Source: Salvia splendens (taxonomy: Eukaryota > Streptophyta > Magnoliopsida > Lamiales > Lamiaceae). From it: 64,000 bases of DNA. The stretch spans positions 33,173,262 to 33,237,261 of the forward strand of contig NC_056034.1 of assembly GCF_004379255.2 (NCBI RefSeq). Direction: 5' to 3'. The notes under the pieces were generated by a model, which worked only from the letters and a program-made list of their open reading frames with translations, was not told the origin of the DNA and ran no database searches. This document shows positions 32,759 to 42,068 of this stretch, in pieces (position 1 is the stretch's first letter; each line of letters starts with the position of its first letter). A program made the translations under genes and the position numbers.

Positions 32759-34623
32759 ATGTCTGCTTCTTCTTCGTCTGAGTCTGGTAGCGGTAGAAAA
32801 GGGGGTAAGGGGTCTTCTAGCCGGAAAGAATCCGGGGAGAAGACCGTAGAGTATTTTCACAGTATCTTGAGTAAGGATACTGTGATATCCCTTTACGAAA
32901 AATACTCTTTTCCTGGGGGGAAGGCGGTGGTTCCCGACGATGATCATAGGGCTAACGATCCGCCGGAGGGTTATGCCACCGTTTACGAAGCCTGCTTAGA
33001 ATGCGGGCTTCGTTTCCCTCTTCCCCCACCTTTTGTAGAGTTTCTTGATTTTTTTCAACTCCCTTTAGGTCAGGTGACTCCGAATTCTTGGAGGCACTTG
33101 TCGGCTTTTGCTGCCGAACTCCGTAGGTTAGATAAGGATCTGTCTCTGCGGGCAATCCTTAATTTTTTCCAATTTAAAAGGAAGGGATCTTGGTTTTACT
33201 TGATCCCCTTACAGCCTTTTAGGGCATTCTGCAAAACCAAGTGGCCGAAATGGCAAAACCGCTTCTTTTTTTATAATAGGACAGCGGCTCCGGGCTTCCC
33301 CTGGAGAGGGCCGAAGTCCGTGATTCCTCACCCTCGGTTAGAACCATTGGCCGAGCTCGATGACGAGCTCAACAAGATTCCCATAGTTAGGAAACAATAC
33401 ACGGAGTCTGAGCTCGTCAAGGGCGACGTCGTGTTCGACATCTCGTCTTCGGACGAAGAGGCCGAGGGTGAGGATTTCTCTTTACCTTTATGTTCTACTG
33501 CTTTAACGAAGAAAACTAACCTTGCTTTCTTGCTTTTTGGCAGTGTACATGCTGAACAAGGCTACCCGAAAATCTTCGGAGTCCAAGGAGCCGGAGAGGC
33601 CGAAAACCGCCAGCTCGGCGTCTGATGCCGAGAGGACTCCGAAAAGGCAAAAAACCTCTTCGGATCCGAAGAAGCCGGAGTCAACTTCGGCAAAGGGGAG
33701 GGGGAAGACCCAGAAGCCCCCGAGAGCGCCAGAGAAAGACGTGGTCTTGGCGCCTCCTTCGGAACATATCTGTGAGCCGTTTTTATGGCCCACGGACTTC
33801 GCCGAGGTGAATTCTCTTCTTGATTTTCTGGCCTTGCTTTTTTTTTTTTTCTGTATTTTTTGTGGTCCCTTTGTTGACTTTTTTCTTTATTCATTTTCAG
33901 AGGAACGATATGCTCTCCAAGCTCGTCGCCGTCGAACTCTCCAAAGCGTCCAATGACTATGCCGAGATGCAGAGGAAGTTGGCAGCTGCTTGTCATCGGG
34001 CCGAACAGGCTGAGGCTAACTTTGAGAAGGCCAGAGCTGCTAGGATTTCGGCCCAGGATGAAGCTCAGTTTGCCAAAAACCAGCTCGTCATCCAGCGAGA
34101 GCAGGCGAAGCGGAGCGATGCTGCTGCCGTGGTTGCCCAAGGGGAGGCTCTCCGTGTTTACACGGAGAAACTCTTTTTGAGCAGCCAGTTCTCGGCCTTT
34201 GTCGGTAGCCTGGTAAGGCTAATTGCCGATAAGGGCGAGCAGGGGGCCGACGTCGTGCTGCCTCTGTACAGCCGAGAGATAGCAGCTCGGCTTCAGAATC
34301 TGCCGCTCCTTGAGGAGCTCGCTTCATCTTCGGTCCTGCTTTCTGCAGACCGAGTCCGGAGTTGTCGAGCTGATCGGGACGAGAACCTGGAGGCTATCTT
34401 TGCCTCCGTGGGACCCGTTTCACCCGCTTCGACTTACAACGGAGAGGGTGAGGCCGAGCCGCTGGAGCGGGAGGCCGAAGTCGATCAGGCCGGGCATCCG
34501 GAGAAGGAGGCCGATCAGGAGGCGGAGGCGAGGCCGGCAGGAGGCGAGGCCGAGGCTGAGGTAGCCCAGGAGAAGGAAGCTGTACCAGACCGAGGAGCCG
34601 GAGACGAAGCAGGCGGAGTATGA
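32759..34623 (+). CDS. Antisense spliced gene of element 2 (Transposase_28-like)
   Basis: Runs opposite to gag-pol. Start at 32,759 (MSASSSSESGSGRK). Two introns fit GT-AG rules and keep frame: 33,468-33,543 and 33,807-33,900. Exons 32759-33467, 33544-33806, 33901-34623 give 564 aa. The first 230 residues (ACLECGLRFPLPPPFVEFLD, QVTPNSWRHLSAF, FQFKRKGSWFYL) resemble the domain annotated in plants as putative gypsy-type transposon protein. Then come an acidic stretch, a basic Lys/Pro-rich segment (NLS-like RTPKRQKT), a long coiled coil (LSKASNDYAEMQRKLAAACH onward), and a Glu/Ala-rich tail. Extra antisense ORFs are known from Tat-lineage elements. Their function is unknown. The introns are my inference from the sequence. 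Confidence 0.7.
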
Positions 34624-34822
34624 TTTCGTCTCCCTTCTCTTAGTCTAGTTTCTTCCTTGTAAAATGGCCTTGAAGCCCTAGTGTAAAAAATTTTCCTTGT
34701 GAATGAAAAATTCTCTACATTTGTCTTCGTATAGCTTTTCGTACTCGCCTTTATTCCTGTTGTATTTTACTATCTGCTCGGTATAGCTGCCGAACTAATA
34801 TAGCTGCTTTGTACCCAAGGAG

Positions 34823-35611
34823 ATGGAGATACTTCACTGGAAACGGCTGTACTCTTCGGCTTTGGACGAAGCTGAGAGAAGAGCTATAGCCGATCAGACG
34901 AAGAATGACGAGCTTCTGGCTCGTTTAGTGAAGCTGGAGGCCGATATCAAGGACTTAGAGTCCGATAAGAAAGATCTGGAGGCCGAGCTGAATACGGCCA
35001 TTGCTGAGAGGACTGCGTATGAGGATTACATCCGTGTGCGCGGGGGAATGACCATATCAGAAGTTCAGGAACGAGTTGACGAACTGTGGGAGGAGTATAA
35101 TGTACTCCGGAGGAACAATGCGCTGGAGAGCTCGGCTTGCCAACAAGTCGTGAAATCATTGCGGCGCTGGGCTTCTCGGTATGACATTGTTCTTGCCCGG
35201 CGTCCCTCAATTGAGAGATTCCTCCGGCATATCGCGCCAACAGATGCTCGCACTCCAGATCAAACCTCTGGTTCCCTTGTTCAAAATCCTACTCCCAGCC
35301 AACAACGAACTCCGGAACAGCCGGAAACGTCAAGACGAGAACGGGCTCAGGAGCAACCGGAATCGTCAAGACGGGGACGGACTGAAATTCGCCGAGGAGT
35401 TGTGACTATGAGCGAGCAAGATCAGCAGATGCTTATTGCAGAGACTCTTCATCGCCGAGGTGTTAGGACTTCTCGGGCTCGGGGAAGAGGCGTTGGGTCG
35501 AGGATAGCATCTCGTCGACCTGCTTATTCTTCATCTGCTCGGAACAACCGAACTCGGCTTCCAGAGGATTTTGCAGATAGGTGGCTTAACTTCAGCAACC
35601 CTGGACAGTAG
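34823..35611 (+). CDS. Second antisense ORF of element 2 (coiled-coil protein)
   Basis: 262 aa, start MEILHWKRLYSSALDEAERR. The N-terminal half is a coiled coil (LLARLVKLEADIKDLESDKK, then LEAEL). The C-terminal half is Arg/Gln/Ser-rich with repeated EQPE(T/S)SRR and RGRG motifs, so it is basic and possibly nucleic-acid binding. It starts 200 bp after the stop of the previous antisense gene and could be a further exon or a separate gene. I recognise no domain of known function. Confidence 0.55.
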   Translation: MEILHWKRLYSSALDEAERRAIADQTKNDELLARLVKLEADIKDLESDKKDLEAELNTAIAERTAYEDYIRVRGGMTISEVQERVDELWEEYNVLRRNNALESSACQQVVKSLRRWASRYDIVLARRPSIERFLRHIAPTDARTPDQTSGSLVQNPTPSQQRTPEQPETSRRERAQEQPESSRRGRTEIRRGVVTMSEQDQQMLIAETLHRRGVRTSRARGRGVGSRIASRRPAYSSSARNNRTRLPEDFADRWLNFSNPGQ

Positions 35612-35749
35612 AATAGTCCTTTGTAATAGCGTAACGCCATTTTGTAGGGTAGCGGAGTTGTATGCTGAACAAGATTTGATAAATGAAATTTTGTTTTCGC
35701 TTCTAACACTGTATTTACAGCTTAGCGAAAAAATTTCATCGTACTTGTC

Positions 35750-35945
35750 CTCGGTCTTATGAAGTAAATTTCTTTGACCGGACTTGGTCCTTGGTCTGAT
35801 GAAATAAACATCTTTGACCGGACTCGTCTTTGGTCTGATGAAATAAACATCTTCGACCGGACTCGTCTTTGGTCTGATGAAATAAACATCTTTGACCGGA
35901 CTCGTCTTTGGTCTGATGAAATAAACATCTTTGACCGGACTTGGT
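35750..35945 (+). repeat. 39-bp tandem repeat, about 4-5 copies
   Basis: Unit TTTGGTCTGATGAAATAAAC plus ATCTTTGACCGGACTCGTC, nearly perfect in the central copies and degenerate at both ends. Each unit contains AATAAA. It sits just after the antisense ORF end and before the convergent pol end. Confidence 0.85.
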
Positions 35946-36172
35946 TTGTGTTCTAATTTGGCGATTTTTGTCGCCGGGATCGAACTTTCCCTTGTCCTAA
36001 TTCGGCGAGTTTTATCGCGTGGATCGGACTTTCCCAGTTAACCGAAGTGGTCTTATGCAGTAAACCTCTTTGACTAGACATGGTCGTCCCCGGTCTTATG
36101 AGGTAAACTTCTTTGACCGAACTTGGTCGTCCTAATTCGGCGAGGTTTATCGCGTGGATCGGACTTTCCCTA

Positions 36173-36340
36173 ATTGCAGTTCGTTTCAGACGAAGTGCTT
36201 ATTAAGCTGAATTGCGGTCTTGTATCCTCCTTGGAAGCTTGGACTCACAATCGTTGGCTTATTGCAGTTCGTTTCAGACGGACTGCTTGTTAAGCTGAAT
36301 TGTGGTCTTATATCCTCCTTAGAAGCTTGGACTCACAATA
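36173..36340 (+). repeat. Two direct copies with an 88-bp period
   Basis: ATTGCAGTTCGTTTCAGACG through AAGCTTGGACTCACAAT occurs twice with a few differences. It is part of the repeat-rich non-coding interval (35,612-36,585) between the convergent coding regions of element 2. Confidence 0.8.
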
Positions 36341-36585
36341 GTCTTTAATAATCGATCTAAAAAGGGGATCAGTCTTTAAAGAACGATATACCTTGGTACC
36401 ATTTGTAAGAGACGACAAGCACATAGAGACAAAACACATAGGAAAAAATGAAAAAGACGAAGGAAAAAAACTTTAAACCTTTTTTTAAAACGACAAGTAA
36501 AAGGTACAAGTAAAAAACAAACAAATAAAAACACATACCCCTATGACCGAACTAGACACGAGACGGACTGACCGGACTTTGTCTC

Positions 36586-39500
36586 TTACAAGTGGAACTT
36601 CTTGAGGTTGGAGACGTGCCATGTTCGGGGTACTTGTTCTCCTGACATGTGAGTCAATTTATAAGACCCTTTGCCGAGGACTTCGGACACCCGATATGGA
36701 CCCTCCCATGTGGGTTCGAGTTTGCCCAGCTTTTCTGCTCGGCTTACTTCGTTGTTTCTCAAGACGAGATCTCCCACTTGAAATTGAAGCTTTTTCACCC
36801 TTTGGTTATAATACCGGGCTACTTGCTCCTTATACTTGGCTGCTTTTATGCACGCCAATTCTCTTCTTTCTTCGGCGAGATCTAGTTCTGCTCTCAGTCC
36901 GTCGTCATTCATTTCTGAGGAGAAATTTAGGGTTCGGGGACTGGGTACGCCGATCTCCACCGGAATTACGGCTTCAGTGCCGTACACCAGGCTATACGGA
37001 GTTTCACCGTTGGAGGTTTTGGGTGTAGTTCGGTAGGACCATAGGACTTGAGGGAGATTTTCTACCCATTGTCCTTTGGCTTGTTCTAACCGAGCTTTTA
37101 ACCCTTTCACCAGAATCCGGTTCGTTACTTCCGTTTGTCCGTTTGCTTGGGGATGGGAGACCGAAGTGAACCGCTGTTGAATGTTCAGCTCTTGGCACCA
37201 ATTCTTGAACGTCTTGTCGGTGAACTGAGTCCCATTATCCGAGATGAGGATGTGGGGTATGCCAAATCGGCACACTATGTTCTTCCAGACGAAGTTCAAT
37301 GCCTTTGAGCTCGTTATCGTAGCTAATGGTTCAGCCTCCACCCACTTCGTGAAGTAGTCCACGGCAACGATAAGGAATTTCATTTGCCGAGGAGCTTGAG
37401 GGAGTGGTCCCACTATGTCTATGCCCCATTGCATGAAAGGCCAAGGGCTTTGCATAGTGTATAGATCGGTCTGCGGCATCCTTGGGACATTTGCATGAAT
37501 TTGGCACTTCGTACACTTCTTGACGAGCTGCACTGCCTCTTGTACCATGGTTGGCCAATAATATCCCCATCTCAGAACTTTTTTAGCTAAAGCTCTGGCT
37601 CCGATGTGGCTACCGCACGATCCTTCATGAACTTCTCTGAGGATGTAGTCCGTCTCTTCTGGTCCTACGCACCGCAATAACGGCTGGAGGTAAGACTTTC
37701 TAAAGAGGACTCCTTCATGAAGTTCGTACCGAAGAGCTCGGCACGTGATCTTCCGAGCTTCTCTCTTATCCTCGGGCAATTGTCCTTGATCCAGATACTG
37801 CAAGATCGGCGTCATCCAGTTCGGCGAGCTGGATACAGAATGTACCTCGGCTTCATCAATGCTTCGATGCATTAATTCTTCCGCCTTTGAGCTCGGATCT
37901 GAGGCCAACTTACTTAAGGTATCTGCTCGGCTATTTTCCGCTCTGGGAATGCGGATTATCCGAAAATAGGAGAAACTTCGGCTGATGCTTTGCGCTTTGT
38001 CCAAATACTTCTTCATTCTCTCGTCACGGGCTTCACTTGTACCCAACATGTGATTTACTATGACTTGTGAATCACAATGGACTTTGAGAGATTTGACGAG
38101 TAGACTTTGCGCTAACTGGAGTCCGGCCAGGAGGGCTTCGTACTCGGCTTCATTATTAGTAGTGGGGAATAGGAAACGAAGTGAGTAGGTTACCTCGTGT
38201 CCGTCGGGAGCGACAAGTAAAATACCAGCTCCACTTCCCATCTTGTTTGAAGCTCCATCTACGAATCCGCTCCAGCAGTCCGGCGGCTCTACTTCGGATT
38301 CCAAGGGCTGTGCTAGTTCGGCATTGGCAGAATTCTTCTGTTCGGCAATAATAGGAATTGCTTGATCGAACTTCGCTTCTGCAAGAAAATCTGCCAAGGC
38401 TTGTCCCTTGATGGCTTTCCGAGGTAGATATTCAATTGTGTGCTCTCCCAACTCTATAGCCCACTTGGCGATTCTGCCTGATGCTTCTGGCTTGGTCAAA
38501 ACTTGCCGAAGAGGTAGATCGGTTAAGACGCATACCTTGTGAGCATAGAAGTATGGCCGCAGTCTCCTTGCTGCATTTACTAACGCCAGAGCAATTTTTT
38601 CCAGAGGTTGATACCTTGTTTCTGGACCTCTTAATGCTCGGCTTGTAAAGTAGATGGGAAACTGCTTTAGGCCTTCTTCTCGTACAAGCACCGCGCTGAT
38701 GGTTTGATCCGATGCCGCTAAGTATAAGAATAGTACTTCGGCTTCGGCTGGAGCAGAGAGAATAGGAAGCTCGGCTAGATAACTTTTGAGCTCGTCAAAG
38801 GCCTTTTTCTGCTCGGCTCCCCACTCGAACTTTGGTGCCTTTTTCAACACCTTGAAGAACGGCAGTTGCTTTTCGGCTGCTTGGGAAAGGAATCGACTCA
38901 GTGCGGCTAGACATCCGGTTAGCCTTTGCACGTCATGTATGGACTTCGGCATTGCCATGTTCTGAACGACTTGAACTTTTGAGGGGTTTGCCTTGAGTCC
39001 GTCTTTTGAAACCCAACAACCCAGAAACTTTCCCGAATCTACCAAAAAGGTACACTTTTGGGGATTAAGTTTGAGGTTGGCTTTCTTGAGCACGTTGAGA
39101 GTGGACTTGAGGTTGTGCTCGTACTCCGAGGTGCTTTTGCTCTTGACGACTATATCGTCAACATATACTTCGACTTCCTTTCCAATCAGGTGCCGAAAAA
39201 GCTTGTCTACCATCCTTTGATAAGTGGCTCCGGCATTCTTTAAACCGAATGGCATCTTTTTATAAGCGAAAATGCCGAAATCAGTAATGAAGGCCGTTTT
39301 TGAAGCGTCAATCTCATCCATTAAAACCTGATGGTATCCTTTGTATAGATCAAGAAAACAAAAAATTTCAAAGCCTATCAGAGCTTCTACTTTTTTATCT
39401 ATGTTCGGAAGGGGATAGCAATCTTTGGGACAGTGCTTATTTAGATCGGTGAAATCTATGCACATCCGCCATCCTCCTTCCTTTTTCTTGATCATGACAG

Positions 39501-39849
39501 GATTGGCCACCCACGAAGGATACTTCACTTCGAATAACACATCCGCCTTCAATAATTGACGGACTTCGTCATGGATGACTTGACTTCGTTCTGCCGCAAA
39601 GAGTCTTTGCTTCTGTTTTATCGGCCGGACCGAAGGATCAATATTTAAACGATGAGTGATTACCTCGGGGGGCACTCCGGTCATGTCCAACGGAGACCAT
39701 GCAAAGACGTCTTTGTACTCCTTGAGGAGCTGGATGGTTTTTTCCCGAAGTAGAGGCGTTCCCGCGAAGCCGATCTTAACCGTTCTGGATGGATCGTCTT
39801 CGTACAGCTGAACTGTCATCGAGTTCGGCTCCGGTATGACTTCGGTCAT
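36586..39849 (-). CDS. RT-RNase H-RNase H-integrase part of element 2 pol
   Basis: 1087 aa without interruption. RT with KKKEGGWRMCIDFTDLNKHC and YVDD (about residues 110-290), a first RNase H region (about 380-490), a second RNase H with the start CWSGFVDGASNKMGSGAG (about 525-655), then integrase with HHCC (SHIGARALAKK...CTKCQ) and a DDE core (WGIDIVGP, ISDNGTQF, GQTEVTNR). The duplicated RNase H is diagnostic of the Tat lineage. Upstream the same frame continues without a start, through a single UAG at 39,877, into the gag-protease frame, so translation may depend on that stop. Confidence 0.92.
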   Translation of the reverse strand: MTEVIPEPNSMTVQLYEDDPSRTVKIGFAGTPLLREKTIQLLKEYKDVFAWSPLDMTGVPPEVITHRLNIDPSVRPIKQKQRLFAAERSQVIHDEVRQLLKADVLFEVKYPSWVANPVMIKKKEGGWRMCIDFTDLNKHCPKDCYPLPNIDKKVEALIGFEIFCFLDLYKGYHQVLMDEIDASKTAFITDFGIFAYKKMPFGLKNAGATYQRMVDKLFRHLIGKEVEVYVDDIVVKSKSTSEYEHNLKSTLNVLKKANLKLNPQKCTFLVDSGKFLGCWVSKDGLKANPSKVQVVQNMAMPKSIHDVQRLTGCLAALSRFLSQAAEKQLPFFKVLKKAPKFEWGAEQKKAFDELKSYLAELPILSAPAEAEVLFLYLAASDQTISAVLVREEGLKQFPIYFTSRALRGPETRYQPLEKIALALVNAARRLRPYFYAHKVCVLTDLPLRQVLTKPEASGRIAKWAIELGEHTIEYLPRKAIKGQALADFLAEAKFDQAIPIIAEQKNSANAELAQPLESEVEPPDCWSGFVDGASNKMGSGAGILLVAPDGHEVTYSLRFLFPTTNNEAEYEALLAGLQLAQSLLVKSLKVHCDSQVIVNHMLGTSEARDERMKKYLDKAQSISRSFSYFRIIRIPRAENSRADTLSKLASDPSSKAEELMHRSIDEAEVHSVSSSPNWMTPILQYLDQGQLPEDKREARKITCRALRYELHEGVLFRKSYLQPLLRCVGPEETDYILREVHEGSCGSHIGARALAKKVLRWGYYWPTMVQEAVQLVKKCTKCQIHANVPRMPQTDLYTMQSPWPFMQWGIDIVGPLPQAPRQMKFLIVAVDYFTKWVEAEPLATITSSKALNFVWKNIVCRFGIPHILISDNGTQFTDKTFKNWCQELNIQQRFTSVSHPQANGQTEVTNRILVKGLKARLEQAKGQWVENLPQVLWSYRTTPKTSNGETPYSLVYGTEAVIPVEIGVPSPRTLNFSSEMNDDGLRAELDLAEERRELACIKAAKYKEQVARYYNQRVKKLQFQVGDLVLRNNEVSRAEKLGKLEPTWEGPYRVSEVLGKGSYKLTHMSGEQVPRTWHVSNLKKFHL

Positions 39850-39870
39850 CGCCTCTGACTCCGGCTGCTG

Positions 39871-39879
39871 TGATTGCTA
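39871..39879 (-). promoter_or_regulatory. Candidate leaky stop: UAG CAA UCA between protease and RT
   Basis: Minus strand reads TAG CAA TCA. This fits the consensus UAG CAR YYA of the tobamovirus type of translational readthrough. It separates the protease frame from the RT frame, both in the same reading frame, with no start codon for nine codons after it. A plain nonsense mutation (CAG to TAG) is the alternative. Confidence 0.5.
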
Positions 39880-41337
39880 TGCTTGGTGGTGCCGATCTGA
39901 CTGCTCGGCACTTCTAAGCGCAATTTGCAGGCATTCCTTTGCTCTTTTTTGGTCACCTCGGATGACCGCTATCCCTCCTTTAGTAGGGATCTTGATGGTG
40001 AGGTGATAGGTGGAGCAAACGGCCCGAACTGTGTTGAGCCAGTCTCTTCCCAGGATGACGTTGTACGGGGACCGAGCTTTTACCACGAAAAACTCAATCA
40101 TCGTACTGGAGCTAGTAGGCGCTTTCCCCACCGTGATCGGAAGGCTGATAATACCTTCAGGGCGGGTGTCCTCCTGGGCGAAGCTCTTCAGGGGAAGCGG
40201 AGCCGGGCTGAGCCGAGCTGGGTCCACTTCTAGTTTGTCGAAGCACTCTTTAAAAAGAATGCTGACTGACGCTCCTGTATCCACAAACACCCTGTGGATC
40301 AGTTTGTTTGCCACTCCGGCTTGGATGACAATGGCGTCTTGGTGAGGAGAGATGGCCGGGACGGGATCAGCATCCGAGAACGTAATCACTTCGTCCTGCT
40401 TCAGCCTTTTATGCGTTGGCTCCTCTCGATTGGAGCCCCTGCGCTCTGACTTCAGGGACGACTTGGTCTTCCCGGCAGGGAGAGCGTCAATAGTCAGGAT
40501 TACTCCATCATATTGCGGCTCGTCATCGTCTTCGGGATCCGGCTGCCTTTTCGGATCCTGAGGAGCGCAGTTCGCACCTCTCTGCTTCTTATTCTTCTTT
40601 GACTGCTTGCTTTGGTATTTTTTCAATGTCCCTGCCCTCACAAGAACATCGATACCTGCAGCCAAGTTTCTGCACTCCTCGGTATCGTGACCGTGGTCTT
40701 GATGGTAGGAGCAGTAGTTATCCTGGGGTCGGCGCGCGGCAGATTTCGTCATCCGCTTTGGCTTTTCGAACAGGTCGGAGTGTAGTTCGAAAATTTCCGC
40801 TCTCGGCTTGTTCAGCGGTACGAACTGAGCGGGCGGCTTCTCGGGATTGAGACGGGGTCCCAATCTGTCTTGCACCGGAGTCCTTTGAATCCTTTCAAAA
40901 GGAGTTCGGCGAGGATGTCCCTGATCGCCAAAAGGAGTTCGGCGAGGATGTCCCTGATCGCTATGATCGGGCTTCCTCCTGTCTCCTCGGGACGATGAGC
41001 TGTCTAACGACCGTTTGCGACGGTCTGCCTCATCGGCCCGGGAGTACTGGTCCGCAATGTCCCACATTTCCTGAGCTGTCTGCGGACCGCACTCAACGAG
41101 CTTCCTGTAGAGAGCTCCGGGCAGGATTCCATTTTGGAATGCCGAGATGACAAGCAGATCGTTGAGATCGTCTACTTGCAGGCATTCCTTGTGGAATCTT
41201 GTCATAAAGTCGCTGATTTTTTCGTCGCGACCTTGACGAATGGAAAGCAGCTGAGCCGAAGTGATTCGGGCTTCCGCTTTCTGAAAGAACCTCCTGTGGA
41301 AGGCATCCATTAGATCTCGGTAAGATCTGATGCTGCC
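39877..41337 (-). CDS. Gag C-terminus and protease of element 2
   Basis: The frame is open from just after the TAG at 41,338-41,340 to the TAG at 39,877-39,879. It contains the second part of the Retrotrans_gag domain (MDAFHRRFFQKAEARITSAQ), two copies of RRTPFGDQGHP-like repeat, a zinc-knuckle-like CSYHQDHGHDTEEC, and an aspartic protease with FVDTGASVSILF and ILGRDWL. It ends SDRHHQA then UAG. The first methionine is at 41,310. Confidence 0.85.
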   Translation of the reverse strand, partial: GSIRSYRDLMDAFHRRFFQKAEARITSAQLLSIRQGRDEKISDFMTRFHKECLQVDDLNDLLVISAFQNGILPGALYRKLVECGPQTAQEMWDIADQYSRADEADRRKRSLDSSSSRGDRRKPDHSDQGHPRRTPFGDQGHPRRTPFERIQRTPVQDRLGPRLNPEKPPAQFVPLNKPRAEIFELHSDLFEKPKRMTKSAARRPQDNYCSYHQDHGHDTEECRNLAAGIDVLVRAGTLKKYQSKQSKKNKKQRGANCAPQDPKRQPDPEDDDEPQYDGVILTIDALPAGKTKSSLKSERRGSNREEPTHKRLKQDEVITFSDADPVPAISPHQDAIVIQAGVANKLIHRVFVDTGASVSILFKECFDKLEVDPARLSPAPLPLKSFAQEDTRPEGIISLPITVGKAPTSSSTMIEFFVVKARSPYNVILGRDWLNTVRAVCSTYHLTIKIPTKGGIAVIRGDQKRAKECLQIALRSAEQSDRHHQA

Positions 41338-41991
41338 CTAGGGGAGGCTATCGAACCACCTTCTCGCGTTCCCGATGAGCAGCTCGGGAAACAGCTTGCA
41401 CATGTGGACCTCGTTGAGACCCTGGTTCGCCATGTTATACTGATAGCGCCCCAAGAAATCGTGAGGGTCCACGAGCCCGTCGTAAGTCATCGACGGAGTT
41501 CGGTAGTTCTGCGGTAGGGGAGTTCGGGTGATGTCGTCCGAGAACGGAGTCTTCAGTGCTCCGTACACGGCGAATCCGATATCTCGTCGGTATGGAGGAG
41601 ATTGAGTTCTCCTGTGATTCCGGTACCGAGGAAGAGCAGGAATATGTCGGGGTTGAGGATTCTTCTTCCTGGAAGACACGGTACTACTGCGGTAGTGACT
41701 TTCATGTCTGGATGAGGAAGGAGAATCCTCCGCTTTCGTCTTCGGCTCTTGGCTCTTTTGCAGGAAGGCTAAGAACTCATCCTGCTTCTCAGCCAAGAAT
41801 AGCTTGACAGCCTCATTCAAATCAGGCTGCTGGGAAGACTCAGTGGGACGATTTTTGGAGCGGCCTGTTCCTTCGCCATGAGAACTGGTGGTGGATTTAT
41901 CCCTAGGCTGTTTTCCAGACCTATGGGATGGATTGGCTTCTTCCTGGTTCTCACGGGCAGGAATACGGGTACTCTGCGATCTGGTATGCAT
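41338..41991 (-). CDS. Gag N-terminus of element 2, ended by an in-frame TAG
   Basis: Start MHTRSQSTRIPARENQ at 41,991, a typical start for Tat gag proteins. The frame is open further back into the leader (to 42,099), but that part is non-coding leader and primer site. A disordered, charged segment is followed by the beginning of the Retrotrans_gag domain (LPQNYRTPSMTYDGLVDPHD, ARRWFDSLP). It stops at TAG 41,338-41,340 in mid-domain, and the same frame continues directly with the rest of the domain. This is probably a nonsense mutation. Confidence 0.85.
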   Translation of the reverse strand: MHTRSQSTRIPARENQEEANPSHRSGKQPRDKSTTSSHGEGTGRSKNRPTESSQQPDLNEAVKLFLAEKQDEFLAFLQKSQEPKTKAEDSPSSSRHESHYRSSTVSSRKKNPQPRHIPALPRYRNHRRTQSPPYRRDIGFAVYGALKTPFSDDITRTPLPQNYRTPSMTYDGLVDPHDFLGRYQYNMANQGLNEVHMCKLFPELLIGNARRWFDSLP

Positions 41992-42049
41992 TTTTTGGGT
42001 GGAAAAAAATGGATCAAAAATTCGCTTTATCACAAATTTTGTTCTCTGT

Positions 42050-42067
42050 TTCCCACAGACGGCGCCA
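42050..42067 (-). other. Primer binding site of element 2
   Basis: Minus strand reads TGGCGCCGTCTGTGGGAA one base after the 5' LTR. TGGCGCCG matches the complement of the tRNA-Asp 3' end, as in element 3, but the match fails after about nine bases, so the primer tRNA is not certain. Confidence 0.65.
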
Positions 42068-42068
42068 G

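Noticed and set aside
33562..34140. Minus-strand frame of 192 aa opposite the antisense gene of element 2
   Set aside because: Shadow of the plus-strand coding exons. It crosses the inferred intron at 33,807-33,900 and has no domain.
35750..35945. 39-bp repeats as a CRISPR-like array
   Set aside because: Units abut directly with no spacers, in a plant retrotransposon. It is a plain tandem repeat.
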